A stretch of 64,000 nucleotides of DNA from Gammaproteobacteria bacterium (GTDB lineage Bacteria; Pseudomonadota; Gammaproteobacteria; Pseudomonadales; Cellvibrionaceae): assembly GCA_004173475.1 (NCBI GenBank), contig SEBU01000001.1, forward strand, positions 1,364,001 through 1,428,000. Reading direction: 5' to 3'. The notes beneath the pieces were generated by a model that worked only from the letters and a program-made list of their open reading frames with translations, ran no database searches and was not told where the DNA came from. Made by a program: the position numbers and the translations under genes. Below are positions 52,308 through 61,857 of this stretch, one piece after another (positions within the stretch are counted from its first letter, which is position 1; each line of letters starts with the position of its first letter).

Positions 52308-53246
52308 ATGAGTCGGAATCCAATTCTTAGTGTTGTATTGTGCACGTACAACAACGCTGATTCATTGGCAATTACACTTCAACAACTATCCGGTCAGGAA
52401 TTGCAACACCTTGAGAATGTAGAAATTATCATCGTCGATAATAATTCACCGGACCATACAAAAGCAGCATTTACAGAATTTTCGCAAACGTGCCCCTTGG
52501 CGAATACCTATCTTTTTGAGAGCCGGCAAGGACTCTCTCATGCTCGCAATACCGGCGTTGCTTGCGCACGAGGCGATTATATTTTATTTACTGACGACGA
52601 CGCAGAGATACCAAAAAATTGGTTATCGTCCTATCTAGAAAAAATCGAAACTTACAAACCTGACTGCGCCTACAGCAGGATAAATATTATTTGGGATAAA
52701 CCGAAGCCCTGGTGGTTTTTGCCAGAATATAATCCGTGCTTTGTTATAGTTGATTATGGAAATCACCCATTAGAAATTACCGATGTGCATCGGGAATTTT
52801 ATGGGAAAAATTTCTGCATTAAGAAAACAACCTTGTTAGCTTTAGGCGGATTTGATCCTGCATTGGGAAGAAACGGAACCAAGCTGATTGCAGGGGAAGA
52901 AACTTTACTCTATAGGAATATGATTGAGCAGAAACGACATCTCATTTATTTTCCCGATGCCCCAGTAGGACACAGACTTAAGGAGAGAGAATATCAGGCT
53001 GACAATATTAAGAAACAGTTTATTGATGGCGCCTATTCCATGCACCATCTTGCCAAGGTTACAGCGAAAAAGAAAATTTTCGGCCGCCCTTCCCGAGCAA
53101 TTTATAAAAGCACTACAGCCCTTTTAAAATCGGTTGGGTTCTGTCTTCAATATGCAGCTACAGGCAAGAAGCCGGAGTATTATTACCATTATTTAAATGT
53201 TTTAAAGCATCTAACATTTATTAAATTATGGGTTGTATCAAAGTGA
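52308..53246 (+). CDS. Family 2 glycosyltransferase
   Basis: GT-A enzyme of 312 residues with no N-terminal membrane helix. SVVLCTYNNADSLAITLQQLS binds nucleotide; VDNNSPDHTK and the DDD metal site in ILFTDDDAEIPKNWL are clear; later GGFDPALGRNG and AGEETLLYRNM are typical of rhamnosyl/galactosyl-type GT2 proteins. AGGATAAGCAC before the ATG is a good ribosome site. The 3' end overlaps the next gene by 19 bases. Confidence 0.9.
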   Translation: MSRNPILSVVLCTYNNADSLAITLQQLSGQELQHLENVEIIIVDNNSPDHTKAAFTEFSQTCPLANTYLFESRQGLSHARNTGVACARGDYILFTDDDAEIPKNWLSSYLEKIETYKPDCAYSRINIIWDKPKPWWFLPEYNPCFVIVDYGNHPLEITDVHREFYGKNFCIKKTTLLALGGFDPALGRNGTKLIAGEETLLYRNMIEQKRHLIYFPDAPVGHRLKEREYQADNIKKQFIDGAYSMHHLAKVTAKKKIFGRPSRAIYKSTTALLKSVGFCLQYAATGKKPEYYYHYLNVLKHLTFIKLWVVSK

Positions 53247-54364
53247 GCCAATCATCCATTTTAATAATGCTACATTGCGATGAAGCCACCGGCTACGCCA
53301 TTTCATCTTTAGAATTTGTATTTCTAAATGCGGCACGTAAAGCTGGATTTTCTGATAAAAATATATTTTGGTCTTTCAAAAATACTGTAACAAAAAATGA
53401 CCCTCACATTATTAAATGTGGTTATTTCGATCATCAAGATCACTTGGAACTTCAACCCTTTATTAAACGAAACAATATTGATTTGGTCCTTGCATTCGAT
53501 TTGGGATTTCCCTGCCCGGTTATATCAGAACTTAAAAAAGCCGGCGTAAAACATATTATTTCGTATTTTGGCGCGGGCATGAGCAGCATAAATTCAGGCA
53601 TTAAGTTAATGTTGAAAAAGCTCGAGTACCGTTTTACCAAAAACAAACCTGATGTGTTTATTTTTGAGTCTGAAGCCATGCGAGCAACAGCTACTCATGG
53701 CAGAGGTATCAGCGAAAACGCTACTGAGATTATCTATCTCGGCGTAGACATTCAAAAGTTTTTTCCCAATTACAATCAGGATACTTATATTCACAAAACC
53801 TTAGGCGTTCCGGAAAACCGAAAAATTATTTTTTATTCTGGACATATGGAAGAGCGGAAAGGTGTGAGAGTTATTGTTAAAGCTGCAATCCACCTTGTAG
53901 AAACATTGAATATTTCTAACGTTCACTTTGTAATATGTGGAAATAAAAACAATGAAGCAGACAGCTTCGAAAAATTACTTGATGGCAAGAGAGCCCGCAA
54001 CCACGTCACTTTCGCAGGCTATCGGTCAGACATTCCCGAACTTATGCGTAGCTCCTACGCAGGCGTCATTGCGTCGACTGGCTGGGATTCCTTTACCATG
54101 TCAAGCGTAGAAATGATGGCATCGGGTCTCCCTCTTATAGTGTCTGATTTGCAAGGATTGTCTGAAACAATTGAAGCTAATCGTAATGGTTTCCTCGTTT
54201 TTCCAGGAGACCACGAACAACTCGCACAAAACATTAAAACGCTTATTACACAACCGGATCTTGCAAAAAACTTTTCTATCGCTTCGAGAAAAAGGGCGGA
54301 GAAACTCTTTTCAGTTGACGTGCAAATTAATGAATTTTCAAAGCTAATAAAACAATATATGTAA
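53228..54364 (+). CDS. Family 4 glycosyltransferase
   Basis: GT-B enzyme of 378 residues. FYSGHMEERKGVRVIVKAAIHL and the C-lobe SYAGVIASTGWDSFTMSSVEMMASGLPLIVSDLQGLSE carry the EX7E-type motif, with the first Glu replaced by Asp (WDSFTMSSVE). The start overlaps the previous gene: ATG 53228, or a GTG at 53243 that forms a GTGA stop-start with the upstream TGA; the latter is the more usual coupling. Confidence 0.85.
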   Translation: MGCIKVSQSSILIMLHCDEATGYAISSLEFVFLNAARKAGFSDKNIFWSFKNTVTKNDPHIIKCGYFDHQDHLELQPFIKRNNIDLVLAFDLGFPCPVISELKKAGVKHIISYFGAGMSSINSGIKLMLKKLEYRFTKNKPDVFIFESEAMRATATHGRGISENATEIIYLGVDIQKFFPNYNQDTYIHKTLGVPENRKIIFYSGHMEERKGVRVIVKAAIHLVETLNISNVHFVICGNKNNEADSFEKLLDGKRARNHVTFAGYRSDIPELMRSSYAGVIASTGWDSFTMSSVEMMASGLPLIVSDLQGLSETIEANRNGFLVFPGDHEQLAQNIKTLITQPDLAKNFSIASRKRAEKLFSVDVQINEFSKLIKQYM

Positions 54365-54421
54365 TTCGGTCTTTTATAAATTACCGACGCCGGCAGTCCT
54401 ACTTTAACAACAGGTTCTTAA

Positions 54422-56218
54422 ATGTATATTTTTCAAATAATTCGCAATATTTTCCGATTGCTCACACCTGAGCAACGCTCTCGAATGTTAATGCTTCAGG
54501 TATTTTTTCTTTTTTCAGCCATAGTTCAAGTTGTTGGCGTAGCCAGCCTTGCGCCTTTTATTGGCATAATCTCGAACCCTGAAACAATCCACACTAATAA
54601 AATACTCGCATTTATTTATAATTTTTTTGGGCTTGAAACTGACCACCAATTCATCATAATTTTCGCGGTTTTATCGGTAAGCATGATTTTCCTTTCGAAC
54701 GCTATCTCAGCGCTAACCTTGTGGTTGCTATTGAAATTTTCAATGTCTGTTGGTAACGAGCTTCAATATAAACTCTACAGTTGTTTTTTAAACAAGAATT
54801 ATTTGTTTCACAAGAGCACAAACTATACCCAGCTCATCTCAGTAATTGCCACAGAAGCACCTCGTTTTGTATATATGGTCATGCAACCTTACTTGTTATT
54901 ATGTAGTAACGCATTTATAGCCTTCATTATTTTATCTGGCCTTATTTTTCTAAATCCTTTAATAGCAATCGCCTCAGCACTGGTAATTGGAGGAGCCTAC
55001 ACAATTACTTATTGGATTATAAAAAAATCGCTTATTGCTCACGGGAAAATTCTTACGGAAAAATATGAAATGGTTCAGTCTATTCTGTCGGAATCATTTA
55101 TTGGAATAAAAGACATTAAGTTAAATACACTTGAAAATAAATATTCTGATATTTATAAAAAGACCAACTACTCAGGCCTAAGCTCTTCTGCGTTTATTGT
55201 ATTGGCCGGCGACATACCAAAATTTGCGATTGAAGCCATATCATTCGGCGCCATTCTACTTTTCGCAATCATTCTACTTCTAACCAAAGGTAATGATGGA
55301 AGTGTTGTTGCGATTTTAAGTATCTACGCTATCGCCGGATACAAACTCTTACCTACCATGCAACAAATTTATAAATCAGCCGCCAATATGAGTGCTAATG
55401 GCGGTGTGGTTGCAGAATTGAAAGAGCAATTGCATGAGTACACTGTGAAACCCGATGCACCACACGTGGACCCACTGGATTCAATAAATCTTATTAAACT
55501 CGATAATATTTGCTATCAATATCCAAAAACTGACGCCCTAGTCTTGAACAATATCAACATTCAATTTCGCAAAGGCCAATTGAATACTATTGCGGGACCA
55601 TCTGGCTCCGGAAAATCTACACTTGCAGATATTATGCTAGGCCTGCTTCAACCCAAAAAAGGGAATATCTACGTGGATGATATTGTTTTGTCGGAAGAAA
55701 CTATAAATAGTTATCAACACAGCATTGGATACGTACCGCAGCATATTTTTATTTTGGATGACACTGTGTTGGCGAACGTTGCATTCGGTGTTGAAAAAGA
55801 AAATATAGATGTCGAGCGAGTTCAGAAGGCTTTGCGCCAAGCCAATGCAATGGAGTTCGTTGAAAAGCTTCCTCTCAATCTTTCAACGAGATTAGGTCAG
55901 GACGGTAAGTTGCTCAGTGGAGGGCAAAGGCAGCGGATCGGCATTGCGAGAGCTTTATATCGCGAAAATAAAGTTTTGATTTTAGACGAGCCCACCAGTG
56001 CGCTTGATATCGAATCTGAACACGACTTAATGATGCTGCTGAATAAGTTAAAAAACGAAGTATTAATTTTGGTAATTTCTCATCGACCTGCAGCAATTAA
56101 ATTATCTGATCAAATCAGCATTATCGAAAATGGAGTTTTAATTGCCAACGGAGGATTCGAGACACTGTATAACACCAATCTGCACTTCAAATCGATGATT
56201 GAAAAAGGGTTTATGTAA
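54422..56218 (+). CDS. ABC transporter (flippase-like), fused membrane and ATPase domains
   Basis: Half-type ABC exporter of 598 residues: about six helices (residues 20-320), then the ATPase. Walker A GPSGSGKSTLADIMLGLLQ (about 393), Q-loop YVPQHIFILDDT, signature LLSGGQRQRIGIARALY (about 497), Walker B VLILDEPTSALD and switch His in VISHRPAAI. The arrangement resembles PglK/MsbA-like lipid-linked oligosaccharide flippases, which fits its place at the end of a row of glycosyltransferases. It probably forms a homodimer. It is followed by a heptamer array and a strong terminator. Confidence 0.9.
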   Translation: MYIFQIIRNIFRLLTPEQRSRMLMLQVFFLFSAIVQVVGVASLAPFIGIISNPETIHTNKILAFIYNFFGLETDHQFIIIFAVLSVSMIFLSNAISALTLWLLLKFSMSVGNELQYKLYSCFLNKNYLFHKSTNYTQLISVIATEAPRFVYMVMQPYLLLCSNAFIAFIILSGLIFLNPLIAIASALVIGGAYTITYWIIKKSLIAHGKILTEKYEMVQSILSESFIGIKDIKLNTLENKYSDIYKKTNYSGLSSSAFIVLAGDIPKFAIEAISFGAILLFAIILLLTKGNDGSVVAILSIYAIAGYKLLPTMQQIYKSAANMSANGGVVAELKEQLHEYTVKPDAPHVDPLDSINLIKLDNICYQYPKTDALVLNNINIQFRKGQLNTIAGPSGSGKSTLADIMLGLLQPKKGNIYVDDIVLSEETINSYQHSIGYVPQHIFILDDTVLANVAFGVEKENIDVERVQKALRQANAMEFVEKLPLNLSTRLGQDGKLLSGGQRQRIGIARALYRENKVLILDEPTSALDIESEHDLMMLLNKLKNEVLILVISHRPAAIKLSDQISIIENGVLIANGGFETLYNTNLHFKSMIEKGFM

Positions 56219-56377
56219 CTGAAGCAAAAATGAAATAGTACGCTTCAGACGTGATCAATTCATAAAGCTGTGAGAAGTGAGGAACAGGTATGGCCCTAAG
56301 ACCTTCTTCAGCATCAATTAGAGCTTGTGAGCATGGGGATTATGGGCAGGAACGCCACAACGCGAAACTGGCGTGAG

Positions 56378-56475
56378 AGAGATTAGAGATTAGAGATTAG
56401 AGATTAGAGATTAGAGATTAGAGATTAGAGATTAGAGATTAGAGATTAGAGATTAGAGATTAGAGATTAGAGATT
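56378..56475. repeat. 14 perfect tandem copies of AGAGATT
   Basis: A 98-base array of 14 identical 7-base units without a single change, just before the terminator and outside any gene. Perfect short repeats of this length are prone to slipped-strand changes in copy number and usually young. Confidence 0.97.
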
Positions 56476-56490
56476 AACTAATTTTGATCA

Positions 56491-56535
56491 AAAAGCCAGA
56501 ATTTCTAAAAAAGTTATTTAGAAATTCTGGCTTTT
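56491..56535. terminator. Strong bidirectional terminator between flippase and beta-helix genes
   Basis: AAAAGCCAGAATTTCTAAA pairs perfectly over 19 bases with its reverse complement around a 7-base loop, with T-runs on both strands. It serves two convergent genes. Confidence 0.92.
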
Positions 56536-56541
56536 ATTTTT

Positions 56542-58167
56542 TTAGTGAACCAATTTAGGCGACCTTGGCGCAAGCGGAGGATTTTCAGTAGAGACCTGCC
56601 AGCCAATCGCACCTATATAACGAGTGTAATTACCTATCAAGCCACCTGAACTATCAATGAGCGTGGGTGTGCTGCCGCTTGAAAGCGGGTCAACAAGGTT
56701 AAGTGTAGAAACCGAATCCACACTCACGAGACTCAACAAAGGCTTCACTAGACCACCCAGTATTGAGGGGGTGCTGTTTTCCAAAGAATAGCCAGTTGTT
56801 TTCGAGAGACTATTAACAAATACATTGTTAGCTACGTAGTAGGAAACCGAATTGCTATTAAGATTAAAAAATCTTACGTCACCAACAAAGGTATTTCTGA
56901 ATATATTTATGTTAGTAAGTTTATTGTTGTACGCCTGGTTAACCGAAAGCGCCAAACCATTCACATTTACATAGTTATAGCTAACTTCCATATCTGAATA
57001 CACTGTGTCAGAGACACCATCGCCTGAACCGTAAATCCAGATGCCTTCTGTCTTCGCGTTAACAATTTTATTGTGTCTTATGAACCAGAAACTAGTCGCG
57101 ATTTTTGGTCCTATAGGGTGACCTCCGGACATATCATGGAAGTAGTTATCTTCTATAAGTACTTTTTGCGCGGAGTATCCCAGAATTCCGTAAGCATTAT
57201 ATAAATCATAAAACTCGTTGTCCTGGAAAGACCAGTACTTACCATGAGCATCGTGAGCAATCATGATGGCACTTTGATTGTAAGACCCGCTGGTGGCACT
57301 TAAATTATGAAATTTGTTTTTGCGGAAGGTAACGTTAGATGATAAAGATCCAACTCGGAAACCCATGCGCATTTCTGTAGCAGCATCAGTATTGATCGTG
57401 TTGATGTCAAAACCGTCGACATAAAAATTATCGCCAGCTGTATCGATCAATCTAAGTGCAACTTTACTCATTTCTATAACGGGTGTTTGACCAGGATATG
57501 CTAACCATACAAGTGGTTGTCTGTTGGTGTATTGCACACCTTGAGTACCACCGGTATAACCGTCGAGCGTATAGGTTCCGGATTTGAAATAAACAAAATA
57601 TCCTTGATTTTTAGTCGAATATTTAGCGGCGTAATTGTTGCCACCATAAACATCATAAAAACCTTTTACTGGATCATTAATTGTCCCGGAAGCACCGACC
57701 TTACCGTTCACTGGGTCCACAAACATAAATTTGTCTGTGGTAACAGAAACAGTCCAGGACACGTCTTTGGTTGTACCTTTACTATCTACTACGGATAAAG
57801 TAACCGGATATGGCGTTGAGCTAGCTGCTGGAGATGCCCAAGAAATAGTCCCAGTATTTCCATCAATCGACATTCCTGATGGCGCAGTTTTCAACGAATA
57901 TTTAAATGGATAAGCACCACCAATTACCGCTGCCCTTACTTCGTAGAGCAATCCTGGATAGGCCTTATAAAATCTGTTGGTAGTATCGAGACCCGCGCGC
58001 GGCTGAATGATTTCGAGCTCATAATATGTTTGAGCAGAAAATGCGTTATTGCACGCCAAACTAAAAACCAGTGACAAAATTACTAGTATAGAGTTTGAAA
58101 AATTTACTTTTTTAAATGACCGTTGATTCGATTTAACGTTCGATAAATAGCTTAAAATACTTATCAC
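56542..58167 (-). CDS. Secreted right-handed beta-helix protein with N-terminal Ig-like domain
   Basis: A 541-residue exported protein. A signal peptide with a long n-region ends near LACNNAFSAQT (about residue 45). Residues 50-145 look like a putative-Ig (He_PIG-type) domain (YPFKYSLKTAPSGMSIDGNTGTISWASP). From about 150 on, GTYTLDGYTGG, RKNKFHNLSA, FQDNEFYDLYN, IEDNYFHDMSGG, IRHNKIVNA and SYNYVNVNG repeat at the spacing of a right-handed parallel beta-helix, the fold of pectate lyases and alginate lyases/epimerases. No PEP-CTERM tail. It could cut or modify the EPS; the catalytic residues cannot be located by eye. Confidence 0.82.
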   Translation of the reverse strand: MISILSYLSNVKSNQRSFKKVNFSNSILVILSLVFSLACNNAFSAQTYYELEIIQPRAGLDTTNRFYKAYPGLLYEVRAAVIGGAYPFKYSLKTAPSGMSIDGNTGTISWASPAASSTPYPVTLSVVDSKGTTKDVSWTVSVTTDKFMFVDPVNGKVGASGTINDPVKGFYDVYGGNNYAAKYSTKNQGYFVYFKSGTYTLDGYTGGTQGVQYTNRQPLVWLAYPGQTPVIEMSKVALRLIDTAGDNFYVDGFDINTINTDAATEMRMGFRVGSLSSNVTFRKNKFHNLSATSGSYNQSAIMIAHDAHGKYWSFQDNEFYDLYNAYGILGYSAQKVLIEDNYFHDMSGGHPIGPKIATSFWFIRHNKIVNAKTEGIWIYGSGDGVSDTVYSDMEVSYNYVNVNGLALSVNQAYNNKLTNINIFRNTFVGDVRFFNLNSNSVSYYVANNVFVNSLSKTTGYSLENSTPSILGGLVKPLLSLVSVDSVSTLNLVDPLSSGSTPTLIDSSGGLIGNYTRYIGAIGWQVSTENPPLAPRSPKLVH

Positions 58168-58584
58168 GATAATTACTCCTAACTAACAATTTTAAATTCA
58201 CTTAAGCTCGACTAATCATTAGTCAGAGCATCCAATAGAGTATGAAGTATAGCTTACGCTAGTTAGTCGTTTAAAAGTATTGCACACTTCAAATATTATA
58301 AATCTATGCTCAAACAACTACTCATAACTATACTTAATTACTGTTAAACAATTTGAATATTAGTTATGTATTACAAACTTTGACGGCATAAAGAGTCAGA
58401 TTTGTGAGACACAACACTTTTTGAATTCAAAAAAACTCTATTTACCAAAAATCCTCTTCTTCATCTACGTTGTCTTATTTGGTACAGCTCTAATTAAAAT
58501 GCAATATTGAATTTAGCGTTCTAAGCCACCGCACAAGGCGCCCCATTGCTGAGCAATAACAATAGCCGAAGATGGATTCAGGGC
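58168..58584. other. AT-rich intergenic region upstream of the beta-helix gene
   Basis: About 415 bases, strongly A/T-rich, between the 3' end of the asparagine-synthase-like gene and the start of the beta-helix gene on the same strand. It must hold the beta-helix promoter. It carries a palindrome and a related half-site 44 bases away. No gene seen. Confidence 0.6.
58210..58224. promoter_or_regulatory. Palindromic operator-like site upstream of the beta-helix gene
   Basis: GACTAAT-C-ATTAGTC, perfect 7-base arms around one base, 43 bases before the ATG. A related half-site GTTAGTC occurs at 58262-58268, 44 bases further upstream (about four helical turns). Confidence 0.45.
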
Positions 58585-60570
58585 TTAGCTCATATTAACG
58601 TTCGAACTGTAATTATTTGTTGCAAGATGCTGCGTAACATACCAATCCTGAAACATAAAAAATGTCCAAAGTTTATTGCTATGATCGTATGAACCTGACA
58701 AATGTTGCAGCCAAATTTTTTGAATAATATCGGCGTTAAAAATACCTTGGGACGATAAAAAATCTGGCGCAATGAATTCTTCAGCCCAGCCTCGCAAGTC
58801 TTCACGTAACCATTGGCCAATAGGAATGCTAAAACCCATCTTGGGACGATCAATTAGTTGGCTTGGTACATATTTGTAAAGTACTTGCCGGAGAATCCAT
58901 TTTGATAGTCCATGTCTGAGTTTTAACTCATTTGCAATGGACCATGAGAATTCAATAACTCTTAGATCTAGCAATGGAACTCTTAACTCCAAACTTGCGG
59001 CCATACTTGCACGATCTGTTTTTACAAGATTGTCGCCGGGTAGGTACCATTTTTGATCCCATTCCATCGCAGCATCCAGGAATTCCGTTTCAAAATTATG
59101 TTTCGCAATTAACTGGGGCTCATTTGCAGATTTTACAAATAACAGTTCTGGATTAGGCCAATATGAACTCAGAAAATCATAAGCTGACTGAGCATCTTTT
59201 GAAGCAGCCAAATCGGCGAGCTTGTGCATTTTACTTCCGAAATTCGCCCCGCCCTTTTTCCCAAGGATATTATTGATGTTTAGGTACAAGGAATCCCAAG
59301 TGCGAGGAGAAATATTTTTTAAGCCGTAAGCACCCCATTTTTTAAGGGTGTCAGGCGCGGATTTCATTTTATCAATCACATTTTTTGCATGGGTATAACG
59401 ATTATATCCACAAAAAAGCTCGTCCCCTCCATCCCCCGATAAACACACAGTCACTTTTTTTCGGGCGAGCCGGCTCACAATAAGCATAGGAATTTGCGAT
59501 GAGTCAGCAAAAGGCTCGTCGTAAATTTGCGATAAAGAAGGGACAACATCCAACGCATCTTGAGCAGTTAAATATAATTCGTGATGACTGGAGCCAATAT
59601 GATTTGCAATCGCTTTAGCATGTTCAGCTTCATTAAAACTTTTATCGTCGAAGCCAATGGTAAATGTATCTATCGGAATTTCGCTTTGTGACTGAAGAAT
59701 GCTGGCAACAGCTGAAGAATCTATACCCCCAGAAAGAAAAGCCCCTAAAGGAACGTCTGATAGAGCTTGTTCGCTAATTACATTATTGAGAATAGAATCC
59801 AATTTTGTAATAGCTATTTTTTCGTCTTTCAGCAAAGGCTGCGGCTTATCTTGAAATAACGAATCGAGAAGCCAGTAATGCTGATTAGCTACATCGCCTA
59901 AACCGTTTGAAGGCGTTGTAAGGTCAACAATGTAAAAAGCTCCTGGCTCAAGCTTTTTTATGTTTTCATAAATAGTATGAGGTGCGCTGATGTAGCCGTA
60001 GCGAAAGTATGATTTCAGCGAGCCCATATCAATATTTGGACGCCCACTATCACACGCGCGCAAAATTCCTTTAAGTTCCGATGCAAAAACAAATCTATTT
60101 TCAATAAATCCATAATACAGAGGCTTTTCACCAATCCTATCCCTAGCTAAGGTAAGAGTTTTCTTTGCGCGATCATAAACGGCAAAAGCAAACATTCCTA
60201 TACAAAGATTGAGTGCTGCTTCTAGCCCCCAATATTCAATAGCATTAATAAGAATCTCTGTATCTGAAGAACCACGAAAGCCACATCCTTCCGCGACTAG
60301 CTTTTGTTTAATTGCATTGAAATTATAAATTTCTCCATTAAATGCAATGACTAAATTTTCACTCGCAGAATACATTGGTTGTGCACCGAGCGGACTTAAA
60401 TCATGAATTGAAAGTCGGCGGTGCCCTAAAGCCAAATGAGTATCGTCATCAATCCATATTCCTGCATCATCTGGACCGCGGTGATGTAATGCATCAGCCA
60501 TTGAGGTCGCTAATTTTCTTAACTCAGCTTCACTCAGCCGAGCGTCGATGACCCCAAGAATTCCACACAC
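58585..60570 (-). CDS. Asparagine synthase (glutamine-hydrolysing)-like amidotransferase of the EPS locus
   Basis: A 661-residue class II glutamine amidotransferase fused to an asparagine-synthetase-type ATP domain. Cys-2 (start CGILGVID) is the nucleophile; GHRRLSIHDLSPLGAQPM and FNGEIYNF line the glutaminase site; the ATP-binding loop SGGIDSSAVASIL (about residue 280) and SGDGGDELFCGYNRY follow. Such homologues are regular members of exosortase/EPS and O-antigen loci, where they are thought to amidate sugar carboxyls or other acceptors, not free aspartate. The start is GTG with AAGGAG upstream; it shares one base with the preceding stop (TAGTG). Confidence 0.9.
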   Translation of the reverse strand: MCGILGVIDARLSEAELRKLATSMADALHHRGPDDAGIWIDDDTHLALGHRRLSIHDLSPLGAQPMYSASENLVIAFNGEIYNFNAIKQKLVAEGCGFRGSSDTEILINAIEYWGLEAALNLCIGMFAFAVYDRAKKTLTLARDRIGEKPLYYGFIENRFVFASELKGILRACDSGRPNIDMGSLKSYFRYGYISAPHTIYENIKKLEPGAFYIVDLTTPSNGLGDVANQHYWLLDSLFQDKPQPLLKDEKIAITKLDSILNNVISEQALSDVPLGAFLSGGIDSSAVASILQSQSEIPIDTFTIGFDDKSFNEAEHAKAIANHIGSSHHELYLTAQDALDVVPSLSQIYDEPFADSSQIPMLIVSRLARKKVTVCLSGDGGDELFCGYNRYTHAKNVIDKMKSAPDTLKKWGAYGLKNISPRTWDSLYLNINNILGKKGGANFGSKMHKLADLAASKDAQSAYDFLSSYWPNPELLFVKSANEPQLIAKHNFETEFLDAAMEWDQKWYLPGDNLVKTDRASMAASLELRVPLLDLRVIEFSWSIANELKLRHGLSKWILRQVLYKYVPSQLIDRPKMGFSIPIGQWLREDLRGWAEEFIAPDFLSSQGIFNADIIQKIWLQHLSGSYDHSNKLWTFFMFQDWYVTQHLATNNYSSNVNMS

Positions 60571-61826
60571 TAGCGCTCTCCTTTTGCTTGGAGCTTCGCA
60601 ACTGATTCATAATGCTGCGCAAGCTTGTTACCTATAGAGGAAAATGAAAAATAATTAACTGCATGGTCTCTAGCGTTCTTTTCTATGCTTACCCGGATAT
60701 CAGGATTATCCATAAGAAATCTAATTTTTGTAATGTATTCATCCACGCTAGTTGCAAATAATATATTCACACCGTCGGTGACGCCTAACCCTTCACAAGC
60801 AATTGGATCAGCGATTACTGCTTTTCCGCTCGCAAGAGCATCTATAACTTTTAATTTAGTTCCACCACCATCATTAATAGGACACAAATAAATTAAAGCT
60901 TTTTCAAAATAGGGATCTATATCGTTCACAAAACCATGCACATTAAAATCCTGGTTCTGCTTGCCAAACTCGACGATATCGTGAGGGGGACGAGCACCAA
61001 CTATATCCATCACCATCTGCGGTAATTGGCTTTTTAGGGCGCGCCACAAATCAAAAGCTAAGAATCTAACCGCTCTGATATTGGGGTACCAATCAAGAGT
61101 GCCGATAAAAAGCAATTTATTAGTATCAGGATAAGCCTTGCCCGGTTTGAATGCATTTATATCTACCCCATTAGGGATAGTAATGAAGTTATTGCTATGA
61201 ACAAAATCAATGAACCGCGCTGAATCCAAATCTGAGCAGGTAATATTAGTATCAACTAATTTACAATATTTTTTCTCTAATGACTTGACCCTAACGCCTT
61301 CCTGGAAATAATAAAATTTTTTAATCCAATTTTTTTCCAAGCTAGCGCGCCTGAACAACATATGAGACTCAACGTTGTGATGATCCAAACTAATCGCGGC
61401 ATTGCGCATTGCAGGATCCCAGTACGGCATCAACCCAATCGTATCGAAATGAATTAAATCATACTGATTTTCTTTATGCATAGTGTTTATTGTCTGCTGA
61501 AAATCACGACTGTCCAACCAGTTAACGGTATAGGGAAAGCGAGAAATTAAGCTTGTAGCAGCACATATCATTTTACGAAGCGACGAACCATCCGTTGGGC
61601 AATCAAAGATATTTACTCGTTTACATATGCTTGTTAAAAAAGATTTTGCCTCCGTCGTTCCCTCTTCATAGGTTTCAAAATAAGGCTCCATCAACCCCCG
61701 CTGATTAAACGCGATAAGATCGACCTCATGATATTTAGATAGCTCTTTGAGCAGATGGTGACTCCTAAGTAGCACGCCCGCCTTTGGCGGATAGGGTACC
61801 AAGTGTGAAACCCACAAAACCTTCAT
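60570..61826 (-). CDS. Family 4 glycosyltransferase (exosortase-associated type)
   Basis: GT-B enzyme of 418 residues. The opening KVLWVSHLVPYPPKAGVLLRSHHLLKELSKYHEVDLIAF resembles the sugar transferase family found with exosortase systems. DLIHFDTIGLMPY, FIGTLDWYPNIRAVRFL and the C-lobe PINDGGGTKLKVIDALASGKAVIADPIACEGL are typical, the last including the sugar-nucleotide-binding Gly-rich loop. It is translationally coupled to the downstream amidotransferase gene and follows the next gene by 31 bases. Confidence 0.87.
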   Translation of the reverse strand: MKVLWVSHLVPYPPKAGVLLRSHHLLKELSKYHEVDLIAFNQRGLMEPYFETYEEGTTEAKSFLTSICKRVNIFDCPTDGSSLRKMICAATSLISRFPYTVNWLDSRDFQQTINTMHKENQYDLIHFDTIGLMPYWDPAMRNAAISLDHHNVESHMLFRRASLEKNWIKKFYYFQEGVRVKSLEKKYCKLVDTNITCSDLDSARFIDFVHSNNFITIPNGVDINAFKPGKAYPDTNKLLFIGTLDWYPNIRAVRFLAFDLWRALKSQLPQMVMDIVGARPPHDIVEFGKQNQDFNVHGFVNDIDPYFEKALIYLCPINDGGGTKLKVIDALASGKAVIADPIACEGLGVTDGVNILFATSVDEYITKIRFLMDNPDIRVSIEKNARDHAVNYFSFSSIGNKLAQHYESVAKLQAKGER

Positions 61827-61857
61827 TTTTAAAACCTTATAATTTGAATCAGCGTCA

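Larger units (their letters stand above)
56219..56541. other. Intergenic region with heptamer array and terminator
   Basis: About 320 bases between convergent genes. It contains a 98-base perfect heptamer array and a bidirectional terminator. The first 155 bases show no feature I recognise. Confidence 0.6.

Noticed and set aside
56378-56475. CRISPR-like array
   Set aside because: The units are contiguous 7-base repeats with no spacers and no cas genes nearby.
56542-58167. PEP-CTERM sorting signal on the beta-helix protein
   Set aside because: The C-terminus ends in PPLAPRSPKLVH without the hydrophobic helix and basic tail.
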